In this document: piece by piece, positions 37,000 to 47,982 of the stretch
Layout of the letters: each line of letters begins with the position of its first letter
Position numbering within the stretch: the first letter of the stretch is position 1
The notes under the pieces: model-generated
Seen by the model: the letters and a program-made list of their open reading frames with translations, nothing else
Database searches by the model: none
What the model was told of the DNA's origin: nothing
Origin: Mycoemilia scoparia
Lineage: Eukaryota; Kickxellomycota; Kickxellomycetes; Kickxellales; Kickxellaceae
Length of the DNA: 64,000 nucleotides
Direction: 5' to 3'
NCBI GenBank assembly: GCA_027575805.1
Contig: JANBPU010000019.1
Location: 62,001 to 126,000 of the forward strand
Made by a program: the position numbers and the translations under genes

Positions 37000-37335
37000 A
37001 CTACCACATTCTATCATATCACACTTTTCAGTCCTACCAACTTGCCTATCCTCTACATCAGCAATATTATACTCTATTTTGGTTGTTAACTAAACTAAAC
37101 ATACGTACTTGTGTTGTTCATTTTATACTATATTCCGCCCCTTTTTCCTCTTTCATCTACTCTCCTCCTTTACACCACTACCTCAACCTTTTTATAAAGG
37201 ATTTTTCTGGTAAAATTATTCATTTCAACATACATATACTTCACATACTTATATATATGACATGTTATAGTTTTCATTATTGGCTAGAAATAAAACTTAT
37301 ACTTTATAAAAAACAAATTTATGAATAGCAGCTAC
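37000..37335. other. Convergent 3' flanks
   Basis: Between the kinase and NOB1 stop codons. AT-rich with pyrimidine tracts; nothing else seen. Confidence 0.4.
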
Positions 37336-39131
37336 TTATTTCTTTTTGTTTTTGCGATTGCCAGTCTTCCGAACGATGTTGGGATTCTTTCGACCGAAAC
37401 CAACGACTGGGAGTCCTCGGGTGTCCAATTCGACTTGATTGTATGTTGCGATATTCTTGTTTGGTCCAGTCAATGAGTTGTTGGTAGAAGCACCTAGCCA
37501 CATGGATGGAATGTAGTCCAAATCAAACACACCAGCCCCACCCTGGTTCTGCTTTGATAGTTTTGTTTGGTGGACCTTCCATTTGTGCATATTATCTTGG
37601 AACTGCTTGTCGTCTTCTCTTAATATGATGTCTTTATTGGCGCGACCTCCTTTGGCCTTTGGAATGGCGAATTTGGTGCCTTGAAGTCGGTATTGGTAAT
37701 TGTGTTTCAAAAAGACCTTGGTTTCGCCCTGATCGTTTACACTGACTGCAACTCTTGACAATGCTGCGTGACCACAGCTGGGACAGAACTTTCTTTCCAT
37801 CTCTGGCACAAGTTTGAAGCATGCTTGGCAGCGCTGGATCCAGGTCTTTAACCTCTTTACAATAATGCCATCTGGGGATAAAAGGTGCAAACCGATTTGT
37901 AGAAGGACATTCTATGACACCATAAACACTCAAGAGTGAGCATCAAAAATAGATATGGAGGGTTGGGTGCAATAGTATAGTTGAAAATAAACCTATCTGG
38001 CTGTAATCTTACCTGCATAGCAAAATCTGCAGTAACGCAGGCTACATCCATGGGCTTCGAAGGGGTACCTTTAGAGTCAAGTCCGCTGATGTTGGCACCA
38101 TCTCTTGCCTGTTGTTGCTTGAGATTTTGGGGAGTAATCCAATTTCCACCAAAGTTGAAATGTTTGGTTTTTTGTTTGCGTGATGTCTTCTTTTTTGTAA
38201 CTACCTCCCAGCCATCGTTATTATCGTCACCATCACCGTTGTTATATTCTGGCTTGTTCTCAACTTCTTCTTTTTCTTCTTCGCCATCTTCTTGGATTGA
38301 CTTTACATCTCCTTTATCATCGCCGGCATTATCTTCAATGTCAAGTTTTTCTATATCCTCAGCGAGATCATCAACTTTAGGCTCTTCTTTCTTGGCAACT
38401 TTGATGCTTCCTGTTGGCGCAGACTATTAAAAATAAAATACGCCAAAAATATAAATACACATTTCCAATTACAATGAAACGATAATAGATTTATGATTAT
38501 TACTATTATTATTAGTATTTACCTTCTTTGGCTCTGCTCGCAAGTGATCTACACCATTCTTTTGCTTTTCAAGCATATAAGCAAGAGCAATGACTTTGAT
38601 ATCAGCAACAGCCAGGCTTGCATAATCACCGGTCTTCTTGGCGAACCTGACCACAAAGTCAATGCTCTCAGCATCTGGTTCAATTACAGAAAGGTTCAAT
38701 TTAAGCAATGTTGATTCAAGTAGCTCTTTAGCTCCTCTACTCCTGACTTCTGACAAAACTTCTGGGGTAGTGACGAACTTTTTGGATAAGTGATCTATTC
38801 TGATTCCTTTGACCAAAGGATTGGTGTCGACGACTAAAGTATCCACAAGTTTTGTGTTGGTATCGGATGGTTGGGCATCACTTGCATGTTCTGTAGTAGG
38901 CTCTTTTGGTATGGCATCTTGCTCTTCCTTTGGATCCACATTAGTACCGTTGCTATCCTGTTCTTTGACTGAAGCCTTCGGTTCCTCTTCATTCAATTTG
39001 TCCGCAGGGTTGGGTCCTGCATTTCCCTGTGCTGCATTAGCATACGAAAATGCGGGTGCCTTGTATTGTACAGTAGGTTGTATAAAATTTTTGACCCAGC
39101 TGTTAGAGCTGCTTTCATTCGACTCTGGCAT
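37336..39131 (-). CDS. NOB1: NOB1, 20S pre-rRNA site-D endonuclease
   Basis: Three exons: 38523-39131, 38013-38423, 37336-37911, all phase 0, 531 aa. A PIN domain begins near residue 97: LVVDTNPLVKG with the first metal-binding Asp, TPEVLSEVRSRG, and TGDYASLAVADIKVIALAYM with further acidic residues. A long acidic Lys/Glu/Asp linker follows. Then the conserved GWEVVTKKKTSRKQ, DVACVTADFAMQ-NVLLQIGLHLL, a zinc ribbon (RCQACFK, KFCPSCGHAAL) and a basic C-terminus ending NRKNKKK. Role: cleaves 20S pre-rRNA at site D to give mature 18S rRNA in cytoplasmic pre-40S particles. Odd: about 95 low-complexity acidic residues precede the PIN domain, which starts close to the N-terminus in the yeast protein. 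High confidence. Confidence 0.96.
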
Positions 39132-39362
39132 TTTGTGTAAATTGTATATTCGAAATAGTTGCTAGAAAAGTATAAGGGTTTAAACTTTTTCATATTTTTT
39201 ATTTTTTTAGTTATTGGTTGGTAATCTAGTTTGATCCTGGTCGTGATTCTGATCACACAAAGTCCCATAAATTTTTGATATTTTTTGTAATATTAAGAGA
39301 ATAGTTGTTGCCCTTAGATCAACCTGGTTAGACTGAACCTTTAGCTTGACTTAATAATACCA

Positions 39363-40418
39363 ATGGCACATAACGACAGAAACCAAGACGCTACGCTATA
39401 TATTGGTAATCTAGACGAAAGAGTCACAGACTCACTTATATGGGAGTTGATGACCCAGGCTGGCCCGGTTGGTAGGTTGTTTAACTTCACCGTTTTGAGC
39501 GATAATCACATCATGTCTCTTTAAACAAAAATAACTTGAAGGTGTTCATTTGTTGTATAAACATATAGTAAATGTACATTTACCAAAGGACAGAGTAACG
39601 CAGACAACACAAGGATATGGATTTTGTGAATTCCAGTCCGAAGATGATGCTGAATATGCTCTCAAAATCATGAACTCAGTTAAACTATATGGTAAACCTA
39701 TGCGGATTAATAAGGTAAATTGAAAATTGATATTCTAATTATTTATATAGAAATAAAACTAGACACTAATTGAAATTGTACCAAAAACACTCAAAACGTA
39801 GGCATCACAAGACAAAAAATACTTGGACATTGGAGCTAATCTGTTTATTGGAAACCTCGATCCAGATGTTGATGAGAAGCTCTTATATGACACATTTGGC
39901 GCATTTGGAAAGATTGTACAGCCACCAAAGATTGGAAGAGATCCGGATACAAATCAGTCAAAAGGATATGCATTTATTAACTATGACAGCTTTGAAGCTT
40001 CCGATTCAGCGATCGAAGCAATGAACGGCCAATACTTAGGACAGAAGCCCATCAATGTCAGCTATGCATTAAAGAAGGATGGGAAAGGAGAAAGACACGG
40101 ATCTGCAGCAGGTCAGTTTTATTCCATGAGCTATAATCCCTATATTATAATTCCGTTTAAATGCATGTGTTACAATTGCTAATTCTGCAAATATTGTATA
40201 TTGTAGAGAGACTCCTCGCAGCCCAGGCTAAAAAGAATTTGGGAGATACATCTGCAGGACCTGCAATTCCAAATAAACGGTTTGTCGACACTTCAATTTC
40301 CTCTCCCCAAACTTCACAAACTTACTCCCCAGCGCCTCCATCAGGTCCTCCCCCACATATGCAGTCACGCTTTCAGGCGCCTGGATATATTCCTCCACCG
40401 TTTCACCCAAACAAGTAA
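39363..40418 (+). CDS. HSH49: SF3b subunit 4 (HSH49/SF3B4), two-RRM splicing factor
   Basis: Four exons: 39363-39471, 39569-39714, 39802-40111, 40207-40418; 258 aa. RRM1: [20 protein letters not shown] (RNP2) and [10 protein letters not shown] (RNP1), then [20 protein letters not shown]2: [20 protein letters not shown] and [20 protein letters not shown]. The C-terminus is Pro-rich ([17 protein letters not shown]) but much shorter than in animal SF3B4. Role: part of SF3b in the U2 snRNP; crosslinks upstream of the branch site and contacts Cus1/SF3B2. The start is 231 bp from the divergent NOB1 start, so both ribonucleoprotein genes may share a promoter region. High confidence. Confidence 0.96.
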
Positions 40419-40738
40419 ATAAATTTCCATGGAATACAGTTTCAATGCATCTTTTGAAAAAAATAAGCCAACCCACTTTTATTACTTAAAGTTTGACATT
40501 TATAAACTATTATGGATTTTTATTGTATTAAAAGGCTCGGCTATTTAATTTTCTATTAAACAAGCACAACCCAATTACTCTATATTATAGATATGAATGT
40601 CTTGAACATAGATTGATATTCTGAATATTGTAAAGGAAAATCGGCTAATAAAATTGAGGCTTTAGTAATTTATGTCGAATCTTGCGGTATAAAGTTTATA
40701 TGTAGGCTTAAAACTCAAACCACAAGAGATATGGCTAT
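40419..40738. other. Convergent 3' flanks
   Basis: Between SF3B4 and small membrane gene E. AT-rich; nothing recognised. Confidence 0.4.
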
Positions 40739-40961
40739 TTAGTCCTTTCTCCTTACTACTTCTTTAAAGTATTTCCACTTCGTATATATTATAGTAGCTA
40801 CTCCGACCACTCCTACAACTGCAAATATTTCTCACAAGATTAATATACTAATACAACTACAAATGGTCTAGGCTGGTTTATTTTAATGGTAAAAATCGCA
40901 ATAATTGACACATACCGAGTAATACCGCAGATACAGCAACCATAATCGCTATATCAACCAT
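40739..40961 (-). CDS. Small single-pass membrane protein E (41 aa, two exons)
   Basis: Exon 1 is 40916-40961 (46 nt, 15 codons plus 1 base) and exon 2 is 40739-40818. The donor is GTATGTGT and the acceptor TTTGCAG. The spliced product begins MVDIAIMVAVSAVLL, continues with the Val/Gly-rich second half of the helix (VGVVGVATIIY) and ends with a basic tail TKWKYFKEVVRRKD. It consists almost entirely of one helix plus a cytosolic-type tail. The 46-nt exon 1 and phase-1 cut match genes A, F, G and H. Too short for any domain call. Function unknown. Confidence 0.7.
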
Positions 40962-42110
40962 GATTTAAATGTTTACAACCTAATATCGAGTTTATATATT
41001 TTAAAGTAATAGCGAATTAGCACAAGTGAAGAGATCAGGCTATGTTTAAATACCCTACGATCCATGTTTAACACAGTTTTATATTTCATGTTCACAGCTA
41101 GAAGATCAATATCTTACTTGGTGTGCGTTTCTATTAATCTAAAATATAAATGTGCATTATATCGAGCCATTGACATACTTTATTACTTGAATGAACTGCC
41201 CATTGCCGAGCTGTTTAGCTTTGAAGATATGGGGTTAGTGTTTGACTTCACTGTTATTGATGGCTATAGTAATATTCCCAGTTAGTAACTGACTATGGCT
41301 GTGGTCCTGGTTTATAAGATTTATTGTATACCACAAAAGGGGTACAAAATATAGGAGAAATTATAATATAATATACTTCCAGCGATGATACTCTGATGAT
41401 AGTGGCGGTTACTTCTATTCCTAGAAAATGTCTGCCTATTTGTAACTATTCCTGAGGCCAAGATGGTAAGCAAATAAAGGGAAATAGTAGAGTATTTTTA
41501 GGGGGTTTTTTAGAGTGTATATGGTGGCCTTTGGTAGTATGTGTATACACGTGAAGCTATAAAAGCAACTATTGGGAGCAAAGAAAAAGATTTGGAAGAT
41601 AAAATAAAATAAAGATTTGGTCAAATTGCTGCATAATATAGAGCTGGATGCTTTAATTTTGTCAACCTTTGTATGGCTATGGTACTGCATATGGCTAACA
41701 ACTACTGGATAAGTCCTAAGCCTAACAAACTGGCTACTGGAAATAGATTGAATTGTATCACCAATTCACTTTGAGGAACTAAACCCGTTGGAGTGATTTA
41801 TAATAGACCAAACATCGTTTGGGTAACCGTTTTTTCTTTTATCATTACTATCCACATTTCCACTTGTTTATCATATTGCTCTGAATTTTAGGATTATTTT
41901 ATTTATTTTGATGTCGTTATAAAATGAACCATTTATATCTTATCTTCTAGTTCCAAGTTTAATTTTTTATTTTACTCAACCATATAAATTAAAACATTGG
42001 CCTATGAATGGCATACAATGACATTGGGTTTCAGCATATAAATATAAGAATATAGTACATAATGGCGCTTTCAGTATTTTTTCAATGGTCTCACAGCTAT
42101 AAAGATTTTT
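40962..42110. other. Intergenic within the small-membrane-gene cluster
   Basis: AT-rich. I looked on both strands for another 46-nt hydrophobic exon followed by GT and did not find a convincing one. No repeat recognised. Confidence 0.4.
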
Positions 42111-42370
42111 CTAAGGCTCCTCTTGCCAACCTCCTTCATCCACTCTTAGTACACCATAATTGAGCTCTTTATATATCATATAAATCAGTGTTCCAAGAAT
42201 AAATGAGGCTCCTGAATGATAAAAAAGAATATCACCATTATCATTAGTTTAAAATGTACACACACACACACACACACACACACAAACCCCTGGTATATTT
42301 TTTATATTGGTATAATGTATTTACCTGTAAGAGCAATTGGTAAAATCATATAAGTATAATCTTCGGCCAT
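42111..42370 (-). CDS. Small single-pass membrane protein F (48 aa, two exons)
   Basis: Exon 1 is 42325-42370 (46 nt) and exon 2 is 42111-42211. The donor is GTAAATAC and the acceptor TCATTCAG. The protein begins MAEDYTYMILPIALT, continues GASFILGTLIYMIYKEL and ends with an acidic tail (RVDEGGWQEEP). The helix spans about residues 8-30 and is cut by the intron in phase 1. Unlike the sisters the tail is acidic, so topology is less clear. The intron contains a (CA)n run (42258-42284). Function unknown. Confidence 0.68.
42258..42284. repeat. (AC)n microsatellite
   Basis: An AC run within the intron of small membrane gene F. Confidence 0.9.
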
Positions 42371-42675
42371 TTTTGGCTATTTGGTGCAGTCGTAAACTAT
42401 GAATACTATTTAATGAAACAAATAATGGAAAGTGAAATAGTAGCAGAAAATGGATAAAGAGGGGTAAAGAGAGAAGCAAAAAGCCATGGCTATACAAACT
42501 TTACGAGCCATCTAGATTTAAATATAAATGCGTTTTTTGGTTACAATGTGCTTCCGAATAGGCTTTGAGCTGAAAACCACACATTTTAATCACTGTAATC
42601 GTAACCTTATGGCAAACCAAATTCAAAATACTCTCTTAGTAGTGTTGTACTTTCAATGATAAAACAAAATACAGT
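42371..42675. other. Divergent intergenic between genes F and G
   Basis: The shared upstream region of F (minus) and G (plus). AT-rich; nothing recognised. Confidence 0.4.
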
Positions 42676-42922
42676 ATGCCTTCTTTGATAATATTGATGC
42701 TGTCCCAGATTTTGCTCGCTGGTATTTAATGCACTTTTTTAGTATTCTATTGGTGTGTTTTACTACCAGAAATTTGTCTTGAAACAAAATACTTCAACAC
42801 CCAATGAATTTTGGAGAAGTCTGTTGTTTTATGAGAAAATGGCAATTTTGCATTGGATGTATATAGTCGCTATAGCAATTGGGATAAAAATATACAGCAT
42901 TATAGAAAATTTATTCGAATAG
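42676..42922 (+). CDS. Small single-pass membrane protein G (33 aa, two exons)
   Basis: Exon 1 is 42676-42721 (46 nt) and is followed at once by GTATTT. Exon 2, after ATATAG, is 42867-42922. The product begins MPSLIILMLSQILLA and continues VAIAIGIKIYSIIENLFE. Without splicing the frame stops two codons after exon 1. This is the weakest of the set: the donor is not a strong match and the protein is only 33 residues. However, exon 1 has exactly the same length and phase as A, E, F and H, and the cut falls mid-helix as in them. It is the only member on the plus strand. Confidence 0.48.
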
Positions 42923-43096
42923 AAGCGGAAATTCAACAAAATGATAATAAGGTAACCAAACGGTCTGTAGAAAGGGCTATGTGTTGATAAATATGAAGAA
43001 TGCTACAAAAAAAGAGGGCTGGCCTCATAAAAACCAGGATGTCGTGTTTGTTTGGGAGGATATATTTACATATGTATATTGGAACCGCCACAAACA

Positions 43097-43297
43097 TTAT
43101 ACCAGATTACGTGGAGTTCGTCCCTTCGACTTGTAAGATATAAGGAAGGCAACTCCTGCTATAGCGAGTACTATTATACCCAAAAAAAGATTGTTAAAAT
43201 AAATTCCCTCTAATAAATTTCCATAATGAGATTTTGTACAGTATTACATGCCCGATAAAACAACGCCAACTGCAATAATAGCTGCCTGGTTTGCCAT
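43097..43297 (-). CDS. Small single-pass membrane protein H (39 aa, two exons, GC-AG intron)
   Basis: Exon 1 is 43252-43297 (46 nt) and exon 2 is 43097-43170. The spliced product begins MANQAAIIAVGVVLS, continues VLAIAGVAFLISY and ends with a basic tail KSKGRTPRNLV. The only donor that keeps frame is GCATGT, giving a GC-AG intron of 81 nt with acceptor TATAATAG. I accept it because the exon length and phase match the sister genes exactly. It resembles E most: a Val/Ala/Gly/Ile-rich helix ending in Tyr-x-Lys. Function unknown. Confidence 0.58.
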
Positions 43298-43969
43298 TGT
43301 TCAATAAAATATGTTGTAGACAAGAAATTAACGCAGAAATGTACTCGAAAAATTACTTGATGTAGTTGGAGACAAAATAGGTAATTGTATATTCGAAAAG
43401 GAGACGAGTTTGTAGTTGTGTTTTTCTGGATTTATTGGAGTGCTTTTATGTATTTCCAGAAGATAAAAATATCTATGATATTTTCGTATAATAATAATAA
43501 TGATGGTTTTAAATTCAGCACTTTGTAATAAACATTTTATAACTAAATGCCAGCAATTCTTTTAAAAGCTACTTTAGCACATAGTAATTAGAGATTATCA
43601 ACAGCCAAACTATCTCCTCTAAGGCGCTTTCGACCCAAAACATAAAGAAATAAATTAAGGGAGAATTCATCGACGATTTAAATTTATAAAAATACACAAC
43701 GCTTTGGAGGAAGGAGATGTCAAAAATGATTTTAAAGAAACATTCCTAAGGACACAGTATACACCCATAGCAATAAAGGAATTATGCCAAACGACCCTTT
43801 GTAAAGCCATATCCACTTTGCATCAAAGTCGAATAAGCTATAAACATTTTGATATATTTCTTTGGTGACTTAAAACACAAAAATTCGACCAGATGCTACC
43901 TGCATGTAAACTCAAAGTAACAGCTCAGGAAAAAGTAGAAAGTGTTGCGCTCAGGAGAATAAAAAAGCT
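43298..43969. other. Intergenic
   Basis: AT-rich, no coding signal and no repeat recognised. Confidence 0.4.
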
Positions 43970-43974
43970 AAAAA
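43970..43974 (-). terminator. Pol III terminator of the 5S gene
   Basis: A run of T on the minus strand directly after the 5S 3' stem, with a second T run at 43961-43966. Confidence 0.75.
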
Positions 43975-44090
43975 ATTGCAACACCAGGTGTTCTCACTTG
44001 GTCCCCCACAGTAATACTCTCCTGGCCATAACGAGCTTGGTTACGGTGATCGGACGGGAACCGACATTCTCTCGCTTGTATGGTCGCAAT
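43975..44090 (-). rRNA. 5S ribosomal RNA gene
   Basis: On the minus strand the 5' ATTGCGAC pairs with the 3' GTTGCAAT to close the molecule. The interior reads GTTCCCGTCCGATCACCGTA, AACCAAGCTCGTTATGGCCA and GTGGGGGACCAAGTGAGAAC, the conserved 5S order including the internal pol III promoter. Length is about 116-120 nt and it ends in a T run, as pol III genes do. It stands alone between protein genes rather than inside an rDNA repeat, the dispersed arrangement known in many fungi. Not visibly truncated. Confidence 0.92.
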
Positions 44091-45801
44091 TCGAAAGCCG
44101 AAAAATAAAACATTTGTATTCTGTGAAAAGGTAGTTTTTTTGGTTTCTGCACTGCAAATCGACTTGGTTTTTGAAATATATAAATCTATAAAAAAACACA
44201 CATGGAGAGCTTTTTAACTTAAAAGTGCTCTCAAATGAATTTCATGTCTAAATTATTAAAGTAGATGTAACAATAGTAACCCAACCACCAGCAGTGTCTG
44301 AACCTTATGAGAACAAGGGTACTACTACGCTTAGTAGTGCTTTTGTCAAAAAAACGGTAGACTAACATGACAATCCCCAAGTCAATCTAATAGTTATTTT
44401 TGAAGGGTGGCCATTTGATAATCAATTGTGATTGTGCCCCTATAATCATTGGCAGCTACCAAAAGATACTCTTCAAAAATTGTTAACCATATTCGAATAA
44501 TTAGGCTGTGTACTCCTCAACACTCTTCATAAGAGCATGGTCAATGTGTTTGGATATACGGGTAATTTATAAAGAAAATATGTATGCCCCATGTGCCAAT
44601 GATCAATCTGCAAAACATACATAGCCTTGGTCTTTTACACTAGTAGTTGGAATGTATGAAGTAGAACGAATAAAAGGACACCATCCATGGCTCCTACATC
44701 ATATACTCTCGCATCTTCCTCCCAACATCACTTTAGAGCTAGAGATATTATAAATTTGCAAAATCATTCATGGGAGCCAGATGTGGAAGCTTGTTAGATT
44801 GGCATGTACAGTCTGCTTTGGGAAATGCATGTGAGCATCCCCAACCAAATGTGGAGTTGTAACATAATCCCAGTGGCAAATAGTAACAGAGTGGTAGTAA
44901 AAGAGTGTGAGAAAGCGAGACAGAGCTGGGAAGGTAACAGTGGTTGTGGCAAACACTGGGAATAGTCGAGTGTGATTATAGGGACCTTTCTCCCAAGAAT
45001 CTCCAAATTCGCCTCAATCACCAGTGGCAGAAAGCGCAGGTTTTCCCAAGAGCGTGATTTCACTGCAAGTTGTCTGCGAAAGCAGAAGGACAACGAGAGC
45101 TGAGGCGGTAAGCAGACAAATAGGACAAAAGGTAACAGCAGCGTGGTATGGGGCTGGGTACTTGGCCATAAATTACTCGGGTGTTTAGAGAGCATCCTAA
45201 ACTAAAGCTTGCTTGTATTTAACCACTACTACTACTACTCCAATCGGTAGATTTTACTTGGAGAGCTTGTTTAACTACAATGTCAAAAGCAAAGATCTCC
45301 ACCTTGTCCTGACAAGAAATGCTGCCGAGTAATTATAGAACAAACAAAAGCTCGGAACAGAGAGGACAATTTAATTGCGCCAACAAAAGGTACGTATATG
45401 CAAATTCATGGCAAAGAAGGAACGAGCATATTTGAGTTAGATTGGCGGCCGAGTGATCAGACAACTTTTTGGCATCCAGTCAAAACTCAAAAAGATCACC
45501 CAGGGCGTTTTGAACTACCTGGTGTGCTTCAGCAGCTGGCACCAGACAAAATACCCTCTCTTTCTCTCCGTACCAAGCAGAGGGCGAGAGTATATGTGAG
45601 CGGAGAGCTCACTGGCCATCACACATCACTACTCTGTCCCTATATTAATCACAGCACTTTCCACCCCACAATTCTTTCTAAATTTTCTTTACCGCTTTTC
45701 TTTTTTTATTTCACCTGACTCTCTTTTTCATCCCTCGGGGCTGTCAGTTTTACCACGTCTCGAATACCGCTGCTGCTACTCTCTCTCTCTCTAGCTACAC
45801 T
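44091..45801. other. Intergenic upstream of GTP cyclohydrolase I
   Basis: A family-1 MITE-like copy lies at 44391-44491. The stretch 45590-45800 is CT-rich with a (CT)n run at 45778-45793 directly before the start codon, the likely promoter and leader. No gene seen. Confidence 0.45.
44391..44491. repeat. MITE-like element, family 1
   Basis: Left end TAGTTATTTTTGAAGGGTGG, interior CCCCTATAATCATTGGC, right end CTCTTCAAAAATTGTTAACC and CATA. Same plan as the 62 kb copies. Confidence 0.7.
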
Positions 45802-47923
45802 ATGAGCAACAAGGATCAGGAAGTCAAGAGCTATTTGCCTCCCGCCACTCTCGACACGATTTCAACCCCGCCTTCCTACGGAAAGCATCATCAGTCTGGC
45901 AACCACAGCCCGCTAGTTACAGGCTCTTCGACCGTATGGAGCAGGTCGCCCTTTGAAAGCCGCGCTAATTCACCAGCAATTATGCAGTCAACACCCATTC
46001 CTCCAACCGAAATGCACTCGCACCTCACGAAGCCTTTGGGAGTAGAGCTTAATGGGCTTAGCTGGCCAAGTAAGTACCACCAACCTGTAATATGATGCGC
46101 TTGCTACTGGCGACAACAGGCCATATGATGGATGATGATACATTCATTTGGTATCCATATCATTCTCATCAAAGGCATTGTCAGCCACATACCAAAACAC
46201 ACACGGCCTATGGCACTGGCACTGGCCATATTGCAAATTCCCCAACAGCAGCAGCAGCAGCAGCAGCAACAACAACGCTATTAGTAATGACAACAATGCT
46301 GATCTTTGGGCCCGCTGTCTGCATGATATTTCTATAAAAGGTGTCGGTACAAAGGACAGGCTTGAGGAGTCTGCGGAAGAAAAGGCCAAGCGAATTTCCG
46401 AGATATCAGATGCCGTCCGGACCATTTTGAAATGTATAGGCGAGGACACCGACAGGGAGGGCCTTCTAAAGACGCCCGAGCGTTATGCCAAAGCATTGCT
46501 GTTTTTCACAAAGGGCTATGAGGAAAATCTTAAAGGTAGGTTGTTAGGCATTTGGGCGTATACATGAATTGGGCCTGGCAGAGGAGGGAGGGGGGAGCAG
46601 ATAAAGGGCCCTAGCTAACCACAGCAGCACAGTAGCAATGGTGATGTGGTGGCGGCGGCGGCGGATGTGACAGCTGCAGAGGCCTGATGGGTGCGTGGGA
46701 AACCTGGGCCACAATAATAATGGATGTGCTTTGTTTGAGATGCTATGGCCACATTCAGCTTTGGCAGCGCTACTGTGTATGCCCTCACTGCCAATGGCAA
46801 TTAGCCAAATTGCTCAAGCACACTGGATCGATAATTTCTGACCACGTGGATTTGTTGCTGTTGTTTTTATAGATATGGTCAACGAAGCTTTGTTTGATGA
46901 AGGTATGTTGTGTTATTGTGGAAGCCAGCAACCCTCTTTTTCAACAATCGGCTTGCCTATTTTACTGCGATATGTGAAAGGGAGGAAAAGGGCCAATCTG
47001 CCAATCCCAATATCGGTATTTTATCTGAATTGCAATTTTCTGCTATTACAATAATAGATCACGAGGAGATGGTCATAGTAAAGGACATTAGTATATTTTC
47101 TCTTTGTGAGCACCATTTGGTTCCATTTTGCGGAAAGGTAAGAAAGAGGATTTTCCGAATTATTGCAACCCAGAAAATACTGCTTAAACATGTTTTCATC
47201 TAAAATATCCGAGCTTTGTTTAATTTGTTTTCTCGATGGTATCGTGTCTGGCATCGGTGTACTCTTTGCTGTGCTCCAACAACAGGTTTCGATTGGATAC
47301 ATCCCTAACCGGAGAGTTTTGGGTCTCAGCAAGCTTGCCCGCATTGCCGAAATGTTTTCAAGGCGCCTCCAAGTCCAGGAGCGATTGACAAAGCAAATCG
47401 CTGTGGCTCTGGACGAGATTCTTAGACCCCAGGGCGTGGCCGTGTTGGTAGAAGCCAGGTAAGACGGCATTACTACTACTGCCCCTTTTTGGTCTTTTAC
47501 AATGCTTCTTCTTCTTTCTTTCGCTCTACACTGGCCCTCCACTCGGCTGTTTATTGGTGGTGTGCGCCATCATTCACCGTGTACTCTAAACCCAACCCTC
47601 TCTACTTATTTCTACAAATTGTATCTACACAATGGCTTTTGGATGGCAGATCCCACCCATCACATGAGGCCCGAACCACTGTAAATCTTATTTTTCTAAC
47701 CTGTCTGCCCGTTGCTCTTTTGATTTTGTACCCTATAAAACCCATTGACCATGACACCTGCGCGCCCCGCCTTCCGCGATTGCAATTGCTCTCTTCCAGC
47801 CACCAATGCATGGTCATGAGAGGCGTGCAAAAGCCTGGAAGCAAGACAGTCACCAGCTTCATGCTCGGTCGCTTCAGAAGCGATCCAAAGACCAGAGAAG
47901 AGTTCCTGTCTCTAGTAAAGTGA
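45802..47923 (+). CDS. FOL2: GTP cyclohydrolase I
   Basis: Six exons: 45802-46069, 46341-46535, 46873-46902, 47058-47137, 47286-47458, 47800-47923; 289 aa. Exon 3 is a 30-nt micro-exon ([10 protein letters not shown]). Motifs: [20 protein letters not shown]; the zinc/active-site segment [47 protein letters not shown]; and the second zinc Cys in [12 protein letters not shown]. Reaction: GTP to 7,8-dihydroneopterin triphosphate plus formate, first step of folate and pterin synthesis. A non-conserved N-terminal region of about 85 residues precedes the domain. Intron 1 (46070-46340) holds a CAG/CAA run and an open frame through to exon 2. I place the acceptor at TATAAAAG because it gives the conserved LSWPSVGTKDRL. 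Confidence 0.95.
46246..46277. repeat. (CAG)n(CAA)n run in FOL2 intron 1
   Basis: About eight CAG units followed by CAA units, intronic in the model given. Confidence 0.8.
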
Positions 47924-47949
47924 TACAACAACGACACTACAGTCACCAC

Positions 47950-47982
<33 letters not shown>

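Noticed and set aside
42722..42742. A 21-nt intron in micro-gene G ending at the nearest TTTTTTAG
   Set aside because: Far too short to splice; the acceptor at 42866 gives a 145-nt intron and a continuous helix.
46148..46340. Open frame through FOL2 intron 1 with a poly-Ser run, as coding sequence
   Set aside because: It contains CAG repeats and no conserved residues. The acceptor at 46340 restores the conserved LSWPSVGTKDRL.
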